Positions 35,542 to 42,682 of a stretch of 64,000 nt of DNA are shown piece by piece. The position numbers and the translations under genes are program-made. The DNA lies in contig NZ_CP068983.1 in NCBI RefSeq assembly GCF_016801025.1, positions 434,001 through 498,000 of the forward strand, written 5' to 3'. Below the pieces are notes generated by a model, which saw only the letters and a list, made by a program, of their open reading frames with translations, was not told where the DNA came from and did no database searches. Numbering within the stretch: the stretch's first letter is position 1; every line of letters starts with the position of its first letter. Source of the stretch: Paradevosia shaoguanensis. GTDB lineage: Bacteria > Pseudomonadota > Alphaproteobacteria > Rhizobiales > Devosiaceae.

Positions 35542-36881
35542 GCGAGCACCTCCTTGAGGCCGTTCGCCAGCGCGGCGATATCGGCATCGGTGGTCAGTTC
35601 AGTAGCGGCGAGGACGATGAGGTTCTCGAGTTCGGGCTTGCCGGGTTCGAGACGCGAGACGGGGACGCCGGCGAGGACGTTGCGCTGGGCCAAAGCCTCG
35701 ATCACCCCGGCGGCAGGCTTGCCGACGCGGATGGTGAACTCGTTGAAGAAGGTCTTGTTGAGCACTTCGACGCCCGGGACCTTGGCCAGCGCATCGGCAA
35801 GGGCGATAGCGCGGGAGTGGTTGAGGCGGGCGAGGCGCGTAAAACCGGCTTCGCCGAGCAGCGACATGTGGATGGTGAACGCCAGGGCGCAGAGGCCCGA
35901 GTTCGTACAGATGTTGGAGGTCGCCTTTTCGCGGCGGATATGCTGCTCGCGGGTGGAGAGCGTCAGCACGAAGCCGCGCTTGCCTTCGGCGTCGACGGTT
36001 TCGCCGCACAGGCGCCCCGGCATCTGCCGGACGAATTCCTTGCGGGTGGCCATCAGGCCCACATAGGGGCCGCCGAAATTGAGGGCGTTGCCGATCGACT
36101 GGCCTTCGGCCACCACGATATCGGCGCCGAACGTGCCAGGAGCCTCGAGGAGCCCCAGCGAGACGACTTCGGTGACCACGACGATCAGCAGCGCGCCCTT
36201 GGCGTGCGCCGTGTCGGCGGCCTTCTCCAGGTCGCGAAGATGGCCGTAGAAATCCGGGGTCTGGATGACGATGGCGGCGGTCTGGTCGTCGATGTGGTCG
36301 AGGATGTCGCCCTGGCCCTGCGGGGAGGCCGGCAGGCAGACGAGATCGGGATCGTCCTTGAGGTAGGCCTTGACCACGTCGCGGTAGTGGGGATGCAGGC
36401 CGCCCGAAAGCACCAGCTTCTTCTTGCGGGTGAGGCGGCGGGCCATCAGCACGGCCTCGGCGGTGCCGGTCGAACCGTCATAGAGCGAGGCGTTGGCCAC
36501 ATCCATGCCGGTGAGCTTGGCCACCTGGGTCTGGAATTCGAAGAGCATCTGCAACGTGCCCTGCGAGATTTCCGGCTGGTAGGGCGTATAGGCCGTGAGC
36601 CATTCGGAGCGCTGGATCAGGTGATCGACGGTCGCCGGCACATGATGGCGGTAGGCCCCTGCTCCGACGAAGAACGGGCCGTCGCCGGCGGCGCGGTTCT
36701 TGCCCGAGAGGGCGCGCATATGGGCTTCGACCAGGAATTCGGGTGAATGGGCCGGCAGGTCGATGGCACCGGTGTTGTAGGCAGCGCGGGGGACAGCGCT
36801 GAACAGCGCGTCTTCCGAGGCGATGCCGATGGTGGCGAGCATTTCTGCGCGCTCGGCATCGGAATGGGGGAGGTATCGCAT
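35538..36881 (-). CDS. gcvPA: Glycine dehydrogenase (decarboxylating) subunit 1
   Basis: P-protein alpha chain of 447 residues. [20 protein letters not shown] is the standard start, which places initiation at 36881 even though the upstream sequence lacks a good Shine-Dalgarno. Characteristic segments are [42 protein letters not shown] and [25 protein letters not shown]. It overlaps gcvPB by four bases. A family-B repeat lies between it and gcvH. Confidence 0.95.
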   Translation of the reverse strand: MRYLPHSDAERAEMLATIGIASEDALFSAVPRAAYNTGAIDLPAHSPEFLVEAHMRALSGKNRAAGDGPFFVGAGAYRHHVPATVDHLIQRSEWLTAYTPYQPEISQGTLQMLFEFQTQVAKLTGMDVANASLYDGSTGTAEAVLMARRLTRKKKLVLSGGLHPHYRDVVKAYLKDDPDLVCLPASPQGQGDILDHIDDQTAAIVIQTPDFYGHLRDLEKAADTAHAKGALLIVVVTEVVSLGLLEAPGTFGADIVVAEGQSIGNALNFGGPYVGLMATRKEFVRQMPGRLCGETVDAEGKRGFVLTLSTREQHIRREKATSNICTNSGLCALAFTIHMSLLGEAGFTRLARLNHSRAIALADALAKVPGVEVLNKTFFNEFTIRVGKPAAGVIEALAQRNVLAGVPVSRLEPGKPELENLIVLAATELTTDADIAALANGLKEVLA

Positions 36882-36912
36882 GGGAGGTGCTTTCGGTGTC
36901 TTGAGTCCCTGG

Positions 36913-37018
36913 CCTTCCCCCTCCCTAGCCCTCCCCACAAGGGGGAGGGTGGAGCGCGCGTCGAGATCGAGCAACAAACCCCACCCTCCCCCTTGTGGGG
37001 AGGGCTAGGGAGGGGGTG
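36913..37018. repeat. Intergenic repeat family B, inverted pair
   Basis: CCCTCCCCACAAGGGGGAGGG (left) and CCCTCCCCCTTGTGGGGAGGG (right) flank about 35 bases. Both arms are bounded by CTAG-containing extensions (CCCTAGCC and GGCTAGGG). It lies between gcvH and gcvPA inside the operon, so it is transcribed. Confidence 0.8.
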
Positions 37019-37034
37019 AGCCTAGGGCTCGGTG

Positions 37035-37400
37035 CTATTTGATGAAATCTGCGTAAGCGGCTTCGTCCATCAGGCCGTCCAGCTCCGCCGGGTTCTCGAT
37101 GTGGATCTGGTACATCCAGCCGGTGCCCATCGGGTCCTGGTTGACCATGCCGGGCTCGGCGCCGAGGGCCTCGTTGGCGGCCTCAACGGTGCCGCCGACC
37201 GGAGCGTAGATCTCGGAGGCGGCCTTTACCGATTCAACCACGGCGGTCTCATCGCCCTTCTTGACCTTCTTGCCGACGGCCGGGAGCTCGACGAAGACGA
37301 TGTCGCCGAGCTGCTCCTGCGCGTAGGCGGTGATGCCGACGATGCCGGTCTGGCCTTCAACGCGGATATATTCGTGGTCCTGGGTGAACTTGATGGTCAT
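37035..37400 (-). CDS. gcvH: Glycine cleavage system H protein
   Basis: Lipoyl carrier protein of 121 residues, the mobile shuttle of the glycine cleavage complex. The lipoylated Lys is in ETAVVESVKAASEIYAPVGG. It lies nine bases after gcvT. The C-terminus ends EAAYADFIK. Confidence 0.97.
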   Translation of the reverse strand: MTIKFTQDHEYIRVEGQTGIVGITAYAQEQLGDIVFVELPAVGKKVKKGDETAVVESVKAASEIYAPVGGTVEAANEALGAEPGMVNQDPMGTGWMYQIHIENPAELDGLMDEAAYADFIK

Positions 37401-37409
37401 GGACGCCTC

Positions 37410-38576
37410 TCAAACCGGCTTGCGGTAGTAACGATGGGGAACGAAGGGGAGTGCGGCGACTTCAGCCGACTGGCTGCGGCCGCGCACGGAAACGGAGAGT
37501 TTGGTGCCGACAGCGGCATAAGCCGGCGGCACGAAGCCGAGCGCGATGGCGCGGCCGAGCGTGGGCGAGAAACCGCCGCTGGTAACCACGCCGATAACGG
37601 CGCCCGATGCATCGAGGATTTCGGCGCCTTCACGGGCCGGTGCGCCATCGACCAGGAGGCCAACGCGGATGCGAGCGAGCTCGCCGCCATATTCCTTGAG
37701 GATGCGGCCGGCGCCGGGGAAGTCGGCGGCTTCGCGGCGGCGCTTGGAGACGGCGAAGTTGAGGCCGGCTTCGGTGGGCGAAATGGTTTCGTCGAGGTCG
37801 TGGCCGTAGAGCGGCAGGCCGGCTTCGAGGCGGAGGCTATCGCGGGCACCCAGGCCGATCGGCTTTACGCGTTCGTCGGCTGTCAGGGCATCCCAGAAAG
37901 CCTTGGCGTGCTCGGGTTCAACCAGGATTTCGAAGCCATCTTCGCCGGTATAGCCGGAACGGGCGATGACCAGCACGGTGCCGTTCCAGGGGAACGAGCG
38001 GTAGGTCATGAAGCCGAGATCGGCGACTTCGGGAATGAGTTTTGAGAGCACCGCGACGGCTTCAGGGCCCTGCAGCGCCAGGAGCGCGCAATTGTCGGCG
38101 CGGTTGAGCGTCGCCTTGCCGGTGGAGGCGGCGGCGATGCGGGCGAAGTCGGCATCTTTCGTGCCGGCATTCACGACTACGTAGAGCGAACCGGCCCAGG
38201 CGGGATCGGCGGGGCGAGCGATCATCAGATCGTCCAGCGCGCCGCCGGTTTCGTTGAGCAGCAGCGTGTAGCGGATCTGGCCGGGCTTGAGGCCCTTGAC
38301 GTCGCCGCAGATCAGCGGCTCGACGACGGCCGCGATGGCGGCGTGGTCGGCGTCGGCACCGCCGGATTTCTCGTTGAGCAGCAGGAAGGACGGACCCATG
38401 TGGGAGACGTCGAAGAGGCCGGCGTGCTCGCGCGTCCACTTGTGTTCGGTGACGATGCCGGTGGGATACTGGACCGGCAGCGAATAGCCGCCGAACGGAA
38501 CCATGCGGCCGCCGAGGGCGACATGCACGTCATTGAGGGGAACGGTCTTGAGGTCCTGGGGCGAGGTATCGGCCAA
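37410..38576 (-). CDS. gcvT: Glycine cleavage system T protein (aminomethyltransferase)
   Basis: Folate-dependent aminomethyltransferase of 388 residues that releases ammonia and makes methylenetetrahydrofolate. Typical motifs are EHAGLFDVSHMGPSFL near residue 50, YTGEDGFEILVEPE near 200 and GARDSLRLEAGLPLYGHDL near 235. The start codon is TTG at 38576, with GGAAGAG just before. The transcript begins with a tandem glycine riboswitch (38630-38794), so the gene and those after it should be switched on by glycine. Confidence 0.95.
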   Translation of the reverse strand: MADTSPQDLKTVPLNDVHVALGGRMVPFGGYSLPVQYPTGIVTEHKWTREHAGLFDVSHMGPSFLLLNEKSGGADADHAAIAAVVEPLICGDVKGLKPGQIRYTLLLNETGGALDDLMIARPADPAWAGSLYVVVNAGTKDADFARIAAASTGKATLNRADNCALLALQGPEAVAVLSKLIPEVADLGFMTYRSFPWNGTVLVIARSGYTGEDGFEILVEPEHAKAFWDALTADERVKPIGLGARDSLRLEAGLPLYGHDLDETISPTEAGLNFAVSKRRREAADFPGAGRILKEYGGELARIRVGLLVDGAPAREGAEILDASGAVIGVVTSGGFSPTLGRAIALGFVPPAYAAVGTKLSVSVRGRSQSAEVAALPFVPHRYYRKPV

Positions 38577-38629
38577 TTGACTCTTCCGGCAGCGAGGGAC
38601 GATTGCCCGCCTTGCGGCGAGCGCGCACC

Positions 38630-38794
38630 CCCTCTGTCCGCTAACCTGAGAGATTTCCCGGCTGTCGCCGGTTGCTCCTTCGGTGGGGCGAGATCGCCCG
38701 CTTTCCAGAGTTCAGCCTGACGCGGTCCTTTTGCCTGAGAGTTTCCGGGGCGGTTGCTCCTTCGGCGTCGGGCTCAGGGCCCGATCTCTCCCGC
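38630..38794 (-). promoter_or_regulatory. Tandem glycine riboswitch
   Basis: On the minus strand, two copies of the glycine-aptamer signature are visible. Aptamer 1 has GCGGGAGAGATC, GCCGAAGGAGCAACC, AAACTCTCAGGCAAAAGGACCG. Aptamer 2 has CTCTGGAAAGCG, CACCGAAGGAGCAACC, AAATCTCTCAGG and GGACAGAGGG. It sits between an upstream start and the TTG of gcvT, 54 bases before it. The CGCC-GCAA-GGCG hairpin near 38610-38621 may be part of the expression platform. Confidence 0.94.
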
Positions 38795-38882
38795 AGTCGC
38801 GCGCAACATGTCGAAGAATTGGTTCGGCGTCAATCGGGTCGCTGGGATGCGCACAAGGATGCGTTGGCGACCGCAATGGGAC

Positions 38883-38996
38883 CTATTCGCCGGGGTGCAT
38901 CTTGTTGTGGCGGGAATAAGCATAGCCGCCCGCAAAAGCAGCGACCGCGATGATGAGCGGCAGGATATAGAGATAAAAAATCCAGGCGCTGTTCAT
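38883..38996 (-). CDS. Small membrane protein, 37 residues
   Basis: MNSAWIFYLYILPLIIAVAA starts one membrane helix, followed by a short polar tail (SRHNKMHPGE). I do not recognise a family. The ATG at 38996 overlaps the stop of the 76-residue gene by four bases (ATGA), with AAGGGA just before, so it is translationally coupled to it. A single-helix subunit of a membrane complex is possible. Confidence 0.65.
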   Translation of the reverse strand: MNSAWIFYLYILPLIIAVAAFAGGYAYSRHNKMHPGE

Positions 38997-39223
38997 TCCC
39001 TTAGTCCTCCGAGGACCCTTCTCGCCGCATAATGTAGGGCAAAGGACGCTAAAATCCAAATCCCGGTGCTGAGAGCGAGCCAAGGTGAGAACGAAACAGC
39101 AGGCGAGCCGGTTGCAAGCGACACGGTAGGCGCTATGAAACCGGCTGCGAGCGCGCCCGAGGAGGCGCGATCGAGGTTGTTGGCCGTAAGCTTTATCCGT
39201 TCGTTATGAACCAGATGACTCAC
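38993..39223 (-). CDS. Small two-helix membrane protein, 76 residues
   Basis: The N-terminus SHLVHNERIKLTANNLDRASSGALAAGFIAPTVSLA contains the NERxKLxANxL pattern found in a widespread group of small two-helix proteins of unknown role. The second helix is LALSTGIWILASFALHYAARRVL. It overlaps the 37-residue gene by four bases. No functional assignment is possible. Confidence 0.7.
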   Translation of the reverse strand: MSHLVHNERIKLTANNLDRASSGALAAGFIAPTVSLATGSPAVSFSPWLALSTGIWILASFALHYAARRVLGGLRE

Positions 39224-39261
39224 TTCGATTCCTCATCAGCGCAATGAGGATAGCACGAAGC

Positions 39262-39846
39262 TTACCCGCGGGGATCGAAGCCGACCCAGATGACCAGGTC
39301 TTCGCCGCCGACATAGGGGACCTGGACGTTCTCGACGACCTTGACGAATTCCTCGCTCTGGTTGGGCGGGGTGATGCCGACGGGGATCGAGTACTTTTCC
39401 GAGAAGATGGCCGAGCCGTTGCGCTCGACGGCGAAGCGGACCGGAAGGTTGACCGAGGTGACGCTACCCTTGGGGCCAAGGACCACGCGGCCGACGACGC
39501 CCATCTTGACGGTGATGAGGCCGTTGGACACTACGCAATTGCGCGACTGCTTCTCAAGCACGGCCTGCCAGTTGAGGTTGGCCGGGTTGCCGGCCTGGCC
39601 GGCATAGGAGAAGAGCGTTTCGCTGCCCGGGCGCACCTTGATGGGCGGGCACTGGGTGGCGATGGCCGGAAGCGCAGAGGGCGCGGCCTGGGCGAGCTGC
39701 TGCTGGTTGGGGGCGGCGTTGGCGAGTTGCGTGCCCGAAGAGCCGCCACCACCGAACATGTTCCCCATCGAGCAGCCAGCAAGGGCGAAAGCCAGAAGGC
39801 CCGCACCAGCAAATCGGACGGCGGGGTTCATCTTCTTGTTCGGCAT
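39262..39846 (-). CDS. Lipoprotein of unknown function
   Basis: Protein of 194 residues starting MPNKKMNPAVRFAGAGLL, with lipobox AFALAGC, so it should be lipidated and attached to a membrane facing the periplasm. A Gly/Ser/Gln/Ala-rich linker precedes a domain with two cysteines (ATQCPPIKV and SRNCVVSNGLITVKMGVVGRV) and VPVGITPPNQSEEFVKVVENVQVPY. This resembles conserved Hyphomicrobiales lipoproteins without known role. The GGAG near 39857 supports ATG 39846; 39831 is an alternative. Confidence 0.82.
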   Translation of the reverse strand: MPNKKMNPAVRFAGAGLLAFALAGCSMGNMFGGGGSSGTQLANAAPNQQQLAQAAPSALPAIATQCPPIKVRPGSETLFSYAGQAGNPANLNWQAVLEKQSRNCVVSNGLITVKMGVVGRVVLGPKGSVTSVNLPVRFAVERNGSAIFSEKYSIPVGITPPNQSEEFVKVVENVQVPYVGGEDLVIWVGFDPRG

Positions 39847-39875
39847 CAATAACTTCTCCACACGCGTCACGCGAT

Positions 39876-40370
39876 TTACTTCTTGAGCGCTTCGAGCGCC
39901 ATAAGGATTGCAGGAGCGCCCGTGGCGGTTACGCCAGGCGCGTCCTCGACGAAGACGGCATCCGCAATCCCGTTGGTGATGAGCATGGCGCTGCGGGTGA
40001 ACCGCGTGCCCATGCCTGCACCTGCTAGGTCCTTGTCCAGGCCGAGGGCCCTGGCCAAGGCGGCGTTGCCGTCGGCGATAAAATCGATCTTGCCCAAGGC
40101 GCCCGAGGCTTCTGCCCAGGCCTTGACCACATGCTGGTCATTCACGGCCGCGCAGACGATCCTATCCACGCCGGCCGCGCGCAATTTATCGGCATTAGCA
40201 ATAAAGCCAGGTAAATGATTGACGTGGCAGGTGGGGGTGAATGCGCCGGGGACGGCAAAGAACACGACCCGGCCGTTGCCAAGCACCGCATCGCTGGTGG
40301 TGTCCGAAATGCCGTTTCCGTCGACCAGCTTCACTGGCACGGACGGGATGGCCTCCCCGCTCTCGATCAT
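39876..40370 (-). CDS. Peroxiredoxin (Prx5 type)
   Basis: Cytosolic thiol peroxidase of 164 residues. The peroxidatic Cys is in the motif PGAFTPTCHVNHLPGF near residue 49, and the Arg is in GMGTRFTRSAMLI. One more Cys (DRIVCAAVND) is present, so a one-Cys mechanism with glutathione/glutaredoxin or an atypical two-Cys mechanism is possible. It lies between the lipoprotein and DsbD-domain genes on the same strand. Confidence 0.92.
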   Translation of the reverse strand: MIESGEAIPSVPVKLVDGNGISDTTSDAVLGNGRVVFFAVPGAFTPTCHVNHLPGFIANADKLRAAGVDRIVCAAVNDQHVVKAWAEASGALGKIDFIADGNAALARALGLDKDLAGAGMGTRFTRSAMLITNGIADAVFVEDAPGVTATGAPAILMALEALKK

Positions 40371-40428
40371 GCGCTCGCCCCTATGCGTTCACGGGCCGCG
40401 CCGACTTGACGGACCTTTGAACTAAACT

Positions 40429-41244
40429 TTACCGCGACGAGGCGGCCAGAGGCAACACTCGACGGGAGACTTCAAACGGTCCCATATCGGTCATGAACGT
40501 GAGCTGAACGGGCTGCCCCTCCAGGCCCTCAATCGTGTCCGTCCCCAAGGACGGCAGGAGCACTAGGCCGGGTTCGGGGCTTTTTTGCGGCACCCCGAAG
40601 AGCAGCGAGGCGTCGCCGAACGAGGCGATGACCGACTGCGGGTGGATGCGCGCTTCATCGATCCTGACTTCGAGCGAGCCGCGGGACTTGTCGAAGATCA
40701 CGTCACCAATGGGCTCGGGATTCTGCTGCCAGGGCGCGGGAGTGTTGGCCAGCGCCTGGCGGAGGCGCAGGTTTTCGGCGGCGTCGGGCTTGGCGAAGAC
40801 CAGCGGCATGGCAAAGCTCGCCTTGGCGGGCATGCAGATATCCGAGCAGATGCCCATGACGGCCGAGACGACGACGGACGGCGCGTCGCTGGTGATCTTG
40901 AGTTCGATGGGCAGGACCGTCGGGCCGAAATAGACGTAGTCGAGATAGCCGGCGGCGTTGTCGACCGTCGGGTAGGGCCAGAGGATCTCGTAGCCATCGA
41001 CACCCTGCGAGCCTTCGAGGTCGATCTGGGTGGGGATGCCGGTCTGGCCCGGGGTCTTCCAATAGGTCTTGTAGTTCTGCGGCATGTCGATCTGGATGCC
41101 GGCGAGCGTGCGGCCGTCGGCATCGAGCACATCGCTGGTCACCAGCCGCGCACGGACGCCCGGCACGAGTTCCTGCCAGGCGCTTTCGGCCGCGAGGCCC
41201 GGTGATGTCGCAATGGCGACGGCGATGAGAACGAACGAACGCAT
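40429..41244 (-). CDS. DsbD N-terminal-domain (ScsB-like) exported protein
   Basis: Exported protein of 271 residues. Signal peptide MRSFVLIAVAIATSPGLAAE. The domain resembles the N-terminal (alpha) domain of DsbD/ScsB, with a Cys pair in MGICSDICMPAKASFAMPL near residue 125 and the earlier pattern IDMPQNYKTYWKTPGQTGIPTQID. The membrane part of DsbD is absent, so it would act as a stand-alone periplasmic reductase or receptor. It may be co-transcribed with the peroxiredoxin gene 58 bases downstream. Confidence 0.85.
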   Translation of the reverse strand: MRSFVLIAVAIATSPGLAAESAWQELVPGVRARLVTSDVLDADGRTLAGIQIDMPQNYKTYWKTPGQTGIPTQIDLEGSQGVDGYEILWPYPTVDNAAGYLDYVYFGPTVLPIELKITSDAPSVVVSAVMGICSDICMPAKASFAMPLVFAKPDAAENLRLRQALANTPAPWQQNPEPIGDVIFDKSRGSLEVRIDEARIHPQSVIASFGDASLLFGVPQKSPEPGLVLLPSLGTDTIEGLEGQPVQLTFMTDMGPFEVSRRVLPLAASSR

Positions 41245-41375
41245 GGCGGTTTGGATAGCCCAGCTTTTGCGTTTCCAAAAGTCCCGTACGATCAGTCCTT
41301 CGTGAGGGTGGGGTTTCCCTGACCGTGCAACGGGCCTAAGCTGGCATAAGCCCCGCATGTAGATGGAGCAGCGTG

Positions 41376-41954
41376 ATGAATTCGCTCAAGGGCCAGTTTC
41401 TAGTCGCCATGCCGGACATGCTCGATGAGCGCTTCCGCGACAGCGTGATCTATCTCGTCGGCCACGGCGACGAGGGCGCGATGGGCCTGGTGGTCAACAA
41501 GAGCGTCGAGGACATGAGCTTTGCTGATATCCTCGAAGAGCTCAGCCTGGGCGAGCATGACGACATCATCCGCCTGCCGGCCGGCGTCCGAAACCGCGAA
41601 GTGCTGCGCGGCGGGCCGGTGGAGAAGGGCCGCGGGTTCGTGCTCCATTCGAGCGACTATTTTCGGGACGGCAACTCCTATGAGGTGAGCGAAGAGGTCT
41701 ACCTCACGGCGACGCTCGACATCCTGCGGTCGATGGCGTTCGGCAATGCGCCGGCAGAGGCGATCTTCGCGCTGGGCTATTGCGGCTGGGGCGCCGGGCA
41801 ACTCGAGGGCGAGCTCGGGCGCAACGGCTGGCTGACGGTGCCGTATTCCCATGACCTGCTGTTCAGCGTTCCGTTGGACAAGCGGTATGACGAGGCGCTC
41901 AGGAAGCTGGGGATTACGCGGGCTAGTTTGAGTTCCACAGCGGGGAATGCCTGA
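41376..41954 (+). CDS. YqgE/AlgH family protein
   Basis: Cytosolic protein of 192 residues with family motifs GQFLVAMPDMLDERFRDSVIYLVGHGDEGAMGLVVNK, GGPVEKGRGFVLHS and GYCGWGAGQLEGEL. The biochemical role is unsettled; AlgH affects alginate regulation in Pseudomonas. The ATG at 41376 is chosen because GGAG lies eight bases before it. Divergent from the DsbD-domain gene. Confidence 0.92.
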   Translation: MNSLKGQFLVAMPDMLDERFRDSVIYLVGHGDEGAMGLVVNKSVEDMSFADILEELSLGEHDDIIRLPAGVRNREVLRGGPVEKGRGFVLHSSDYFRDGNSYEVSEEVYLTATLDILRSMAFGNAPAEAIFALGYCGWGAGQLEGELGRNGWLTVPYSHDLLFSVPLDKRYDEALRKLGITRASLSSTAGNA

Positions 41955-41969
41955 GGGCGGCGGGATCGA

Positions 41970-42020
41970 TCCCCCTCATCCGCCCTTCGGGCACCTTCTC
42001 CCACAAGGGGAGAAGGGGTG
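41970..42020. repeat. Intergenic repeat family C
   Basis: CCCTCATCCGCCCTTCGGGC is followed by ACCTTCTCCCACAAGGGGAG and AAGG. It contains two hairpins, GCCCTTCGGGC and CTTCTCCC-ACAA-GGGGAGAAG. This element type is common between genes in rhizobia and relatives. Confidence 0.75.
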
Positions 42021-42156
42021 GGGGCTTGGTGGTGGTTCGGTGAGGCTGCGGCAGCGGGTGGTGCCGATGGTGTCCGTCTTCCTACTTTGCTTCTTCCATC
42101 CTCACACTCTCTCGTTCCATCCCCACTTCCCCGCCGATCGCGCCGTCTCCGCTGAA

Positions 42157-42241
42157 CTTCCCCGGCCGCAGAGCCGGGGCCTACGGATATCTCCACTCGG
42201 GTGGAGGGGGGCAATGGGCCCCGGGTCTTCGCCCGGGGAAG
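42157..42241. repeat. Full copy of intergenic repeat family A
   Basis: CTTCCCCGGCCGCAGAGCCG, then CTCCACTCGGGTGGAG (a hairpin), then GGGCCCCGGGTCTTCGCCCG and GGGGAAG. The outer ends are complementary (CTTCCCCGG / CCGGGGAAG), so the whole element is a large imperfect palindrome. Confidence 0.85.
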
Positions 42242-42682
42242 TCGGGGGTGGGGCGGGAGTTGGGGATTTGGGGAGTTGGGCTACGCCGAAGATCGGAGCA
42301 TAGGATCGAGTGGAGAATGGTGGGAAGCGGTGGTGGAGGGCACGCAGGGCGGGCCTTGGTTGCGGGAGGCCGGCCAGGCTGATGGTCGGTGAGTCGGGCG
42401 AGGTGAGTGGGTGATTTGTGGAGTTTGCGAGTTTTTGGCCGGTTTTTAGAGACTAAATTTATGCTAACTATTTGATGTATAATATCATTTTGACTCGCAC
42501 CACGCTGCAAATCGTTAAATTTTGACTCAATTTCGGGACATGTTTGGCCATCTTGCGCGGATTTTGGTGGGGTTTTCGCGCAAGTTGGGGAATGTTTCTG
42601 GGCTGGGTTGTCCTTCCTGCTGACGGCGGGCTCGGAGAGCTGGGCGGTCAGTTTATCCCCGGTGTGGGGCAGGTGGACAAAA
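42242..42682. other. Non-coding region with AT-rich core
   Basis: About 440 bases with no supported gene. The core at 42420-42545 is much richer in A and T than its surroundings. It holds TATAAT (42478-42483), two copies of ATTTTGACTC 32 bases apart (42487-42496 and 42519-42528), and three GANTC sites (42391, 42492, 42524) that CcrM would methylate. Confidence 0.55.

Noticed and set aside
32038-37018. The CCCTCCCCACAAGGGGG repeats as a CRISPR array
   Set aside because: Copies occur as isolated inverted pairs with no regular spacing, spacers or cas genes.
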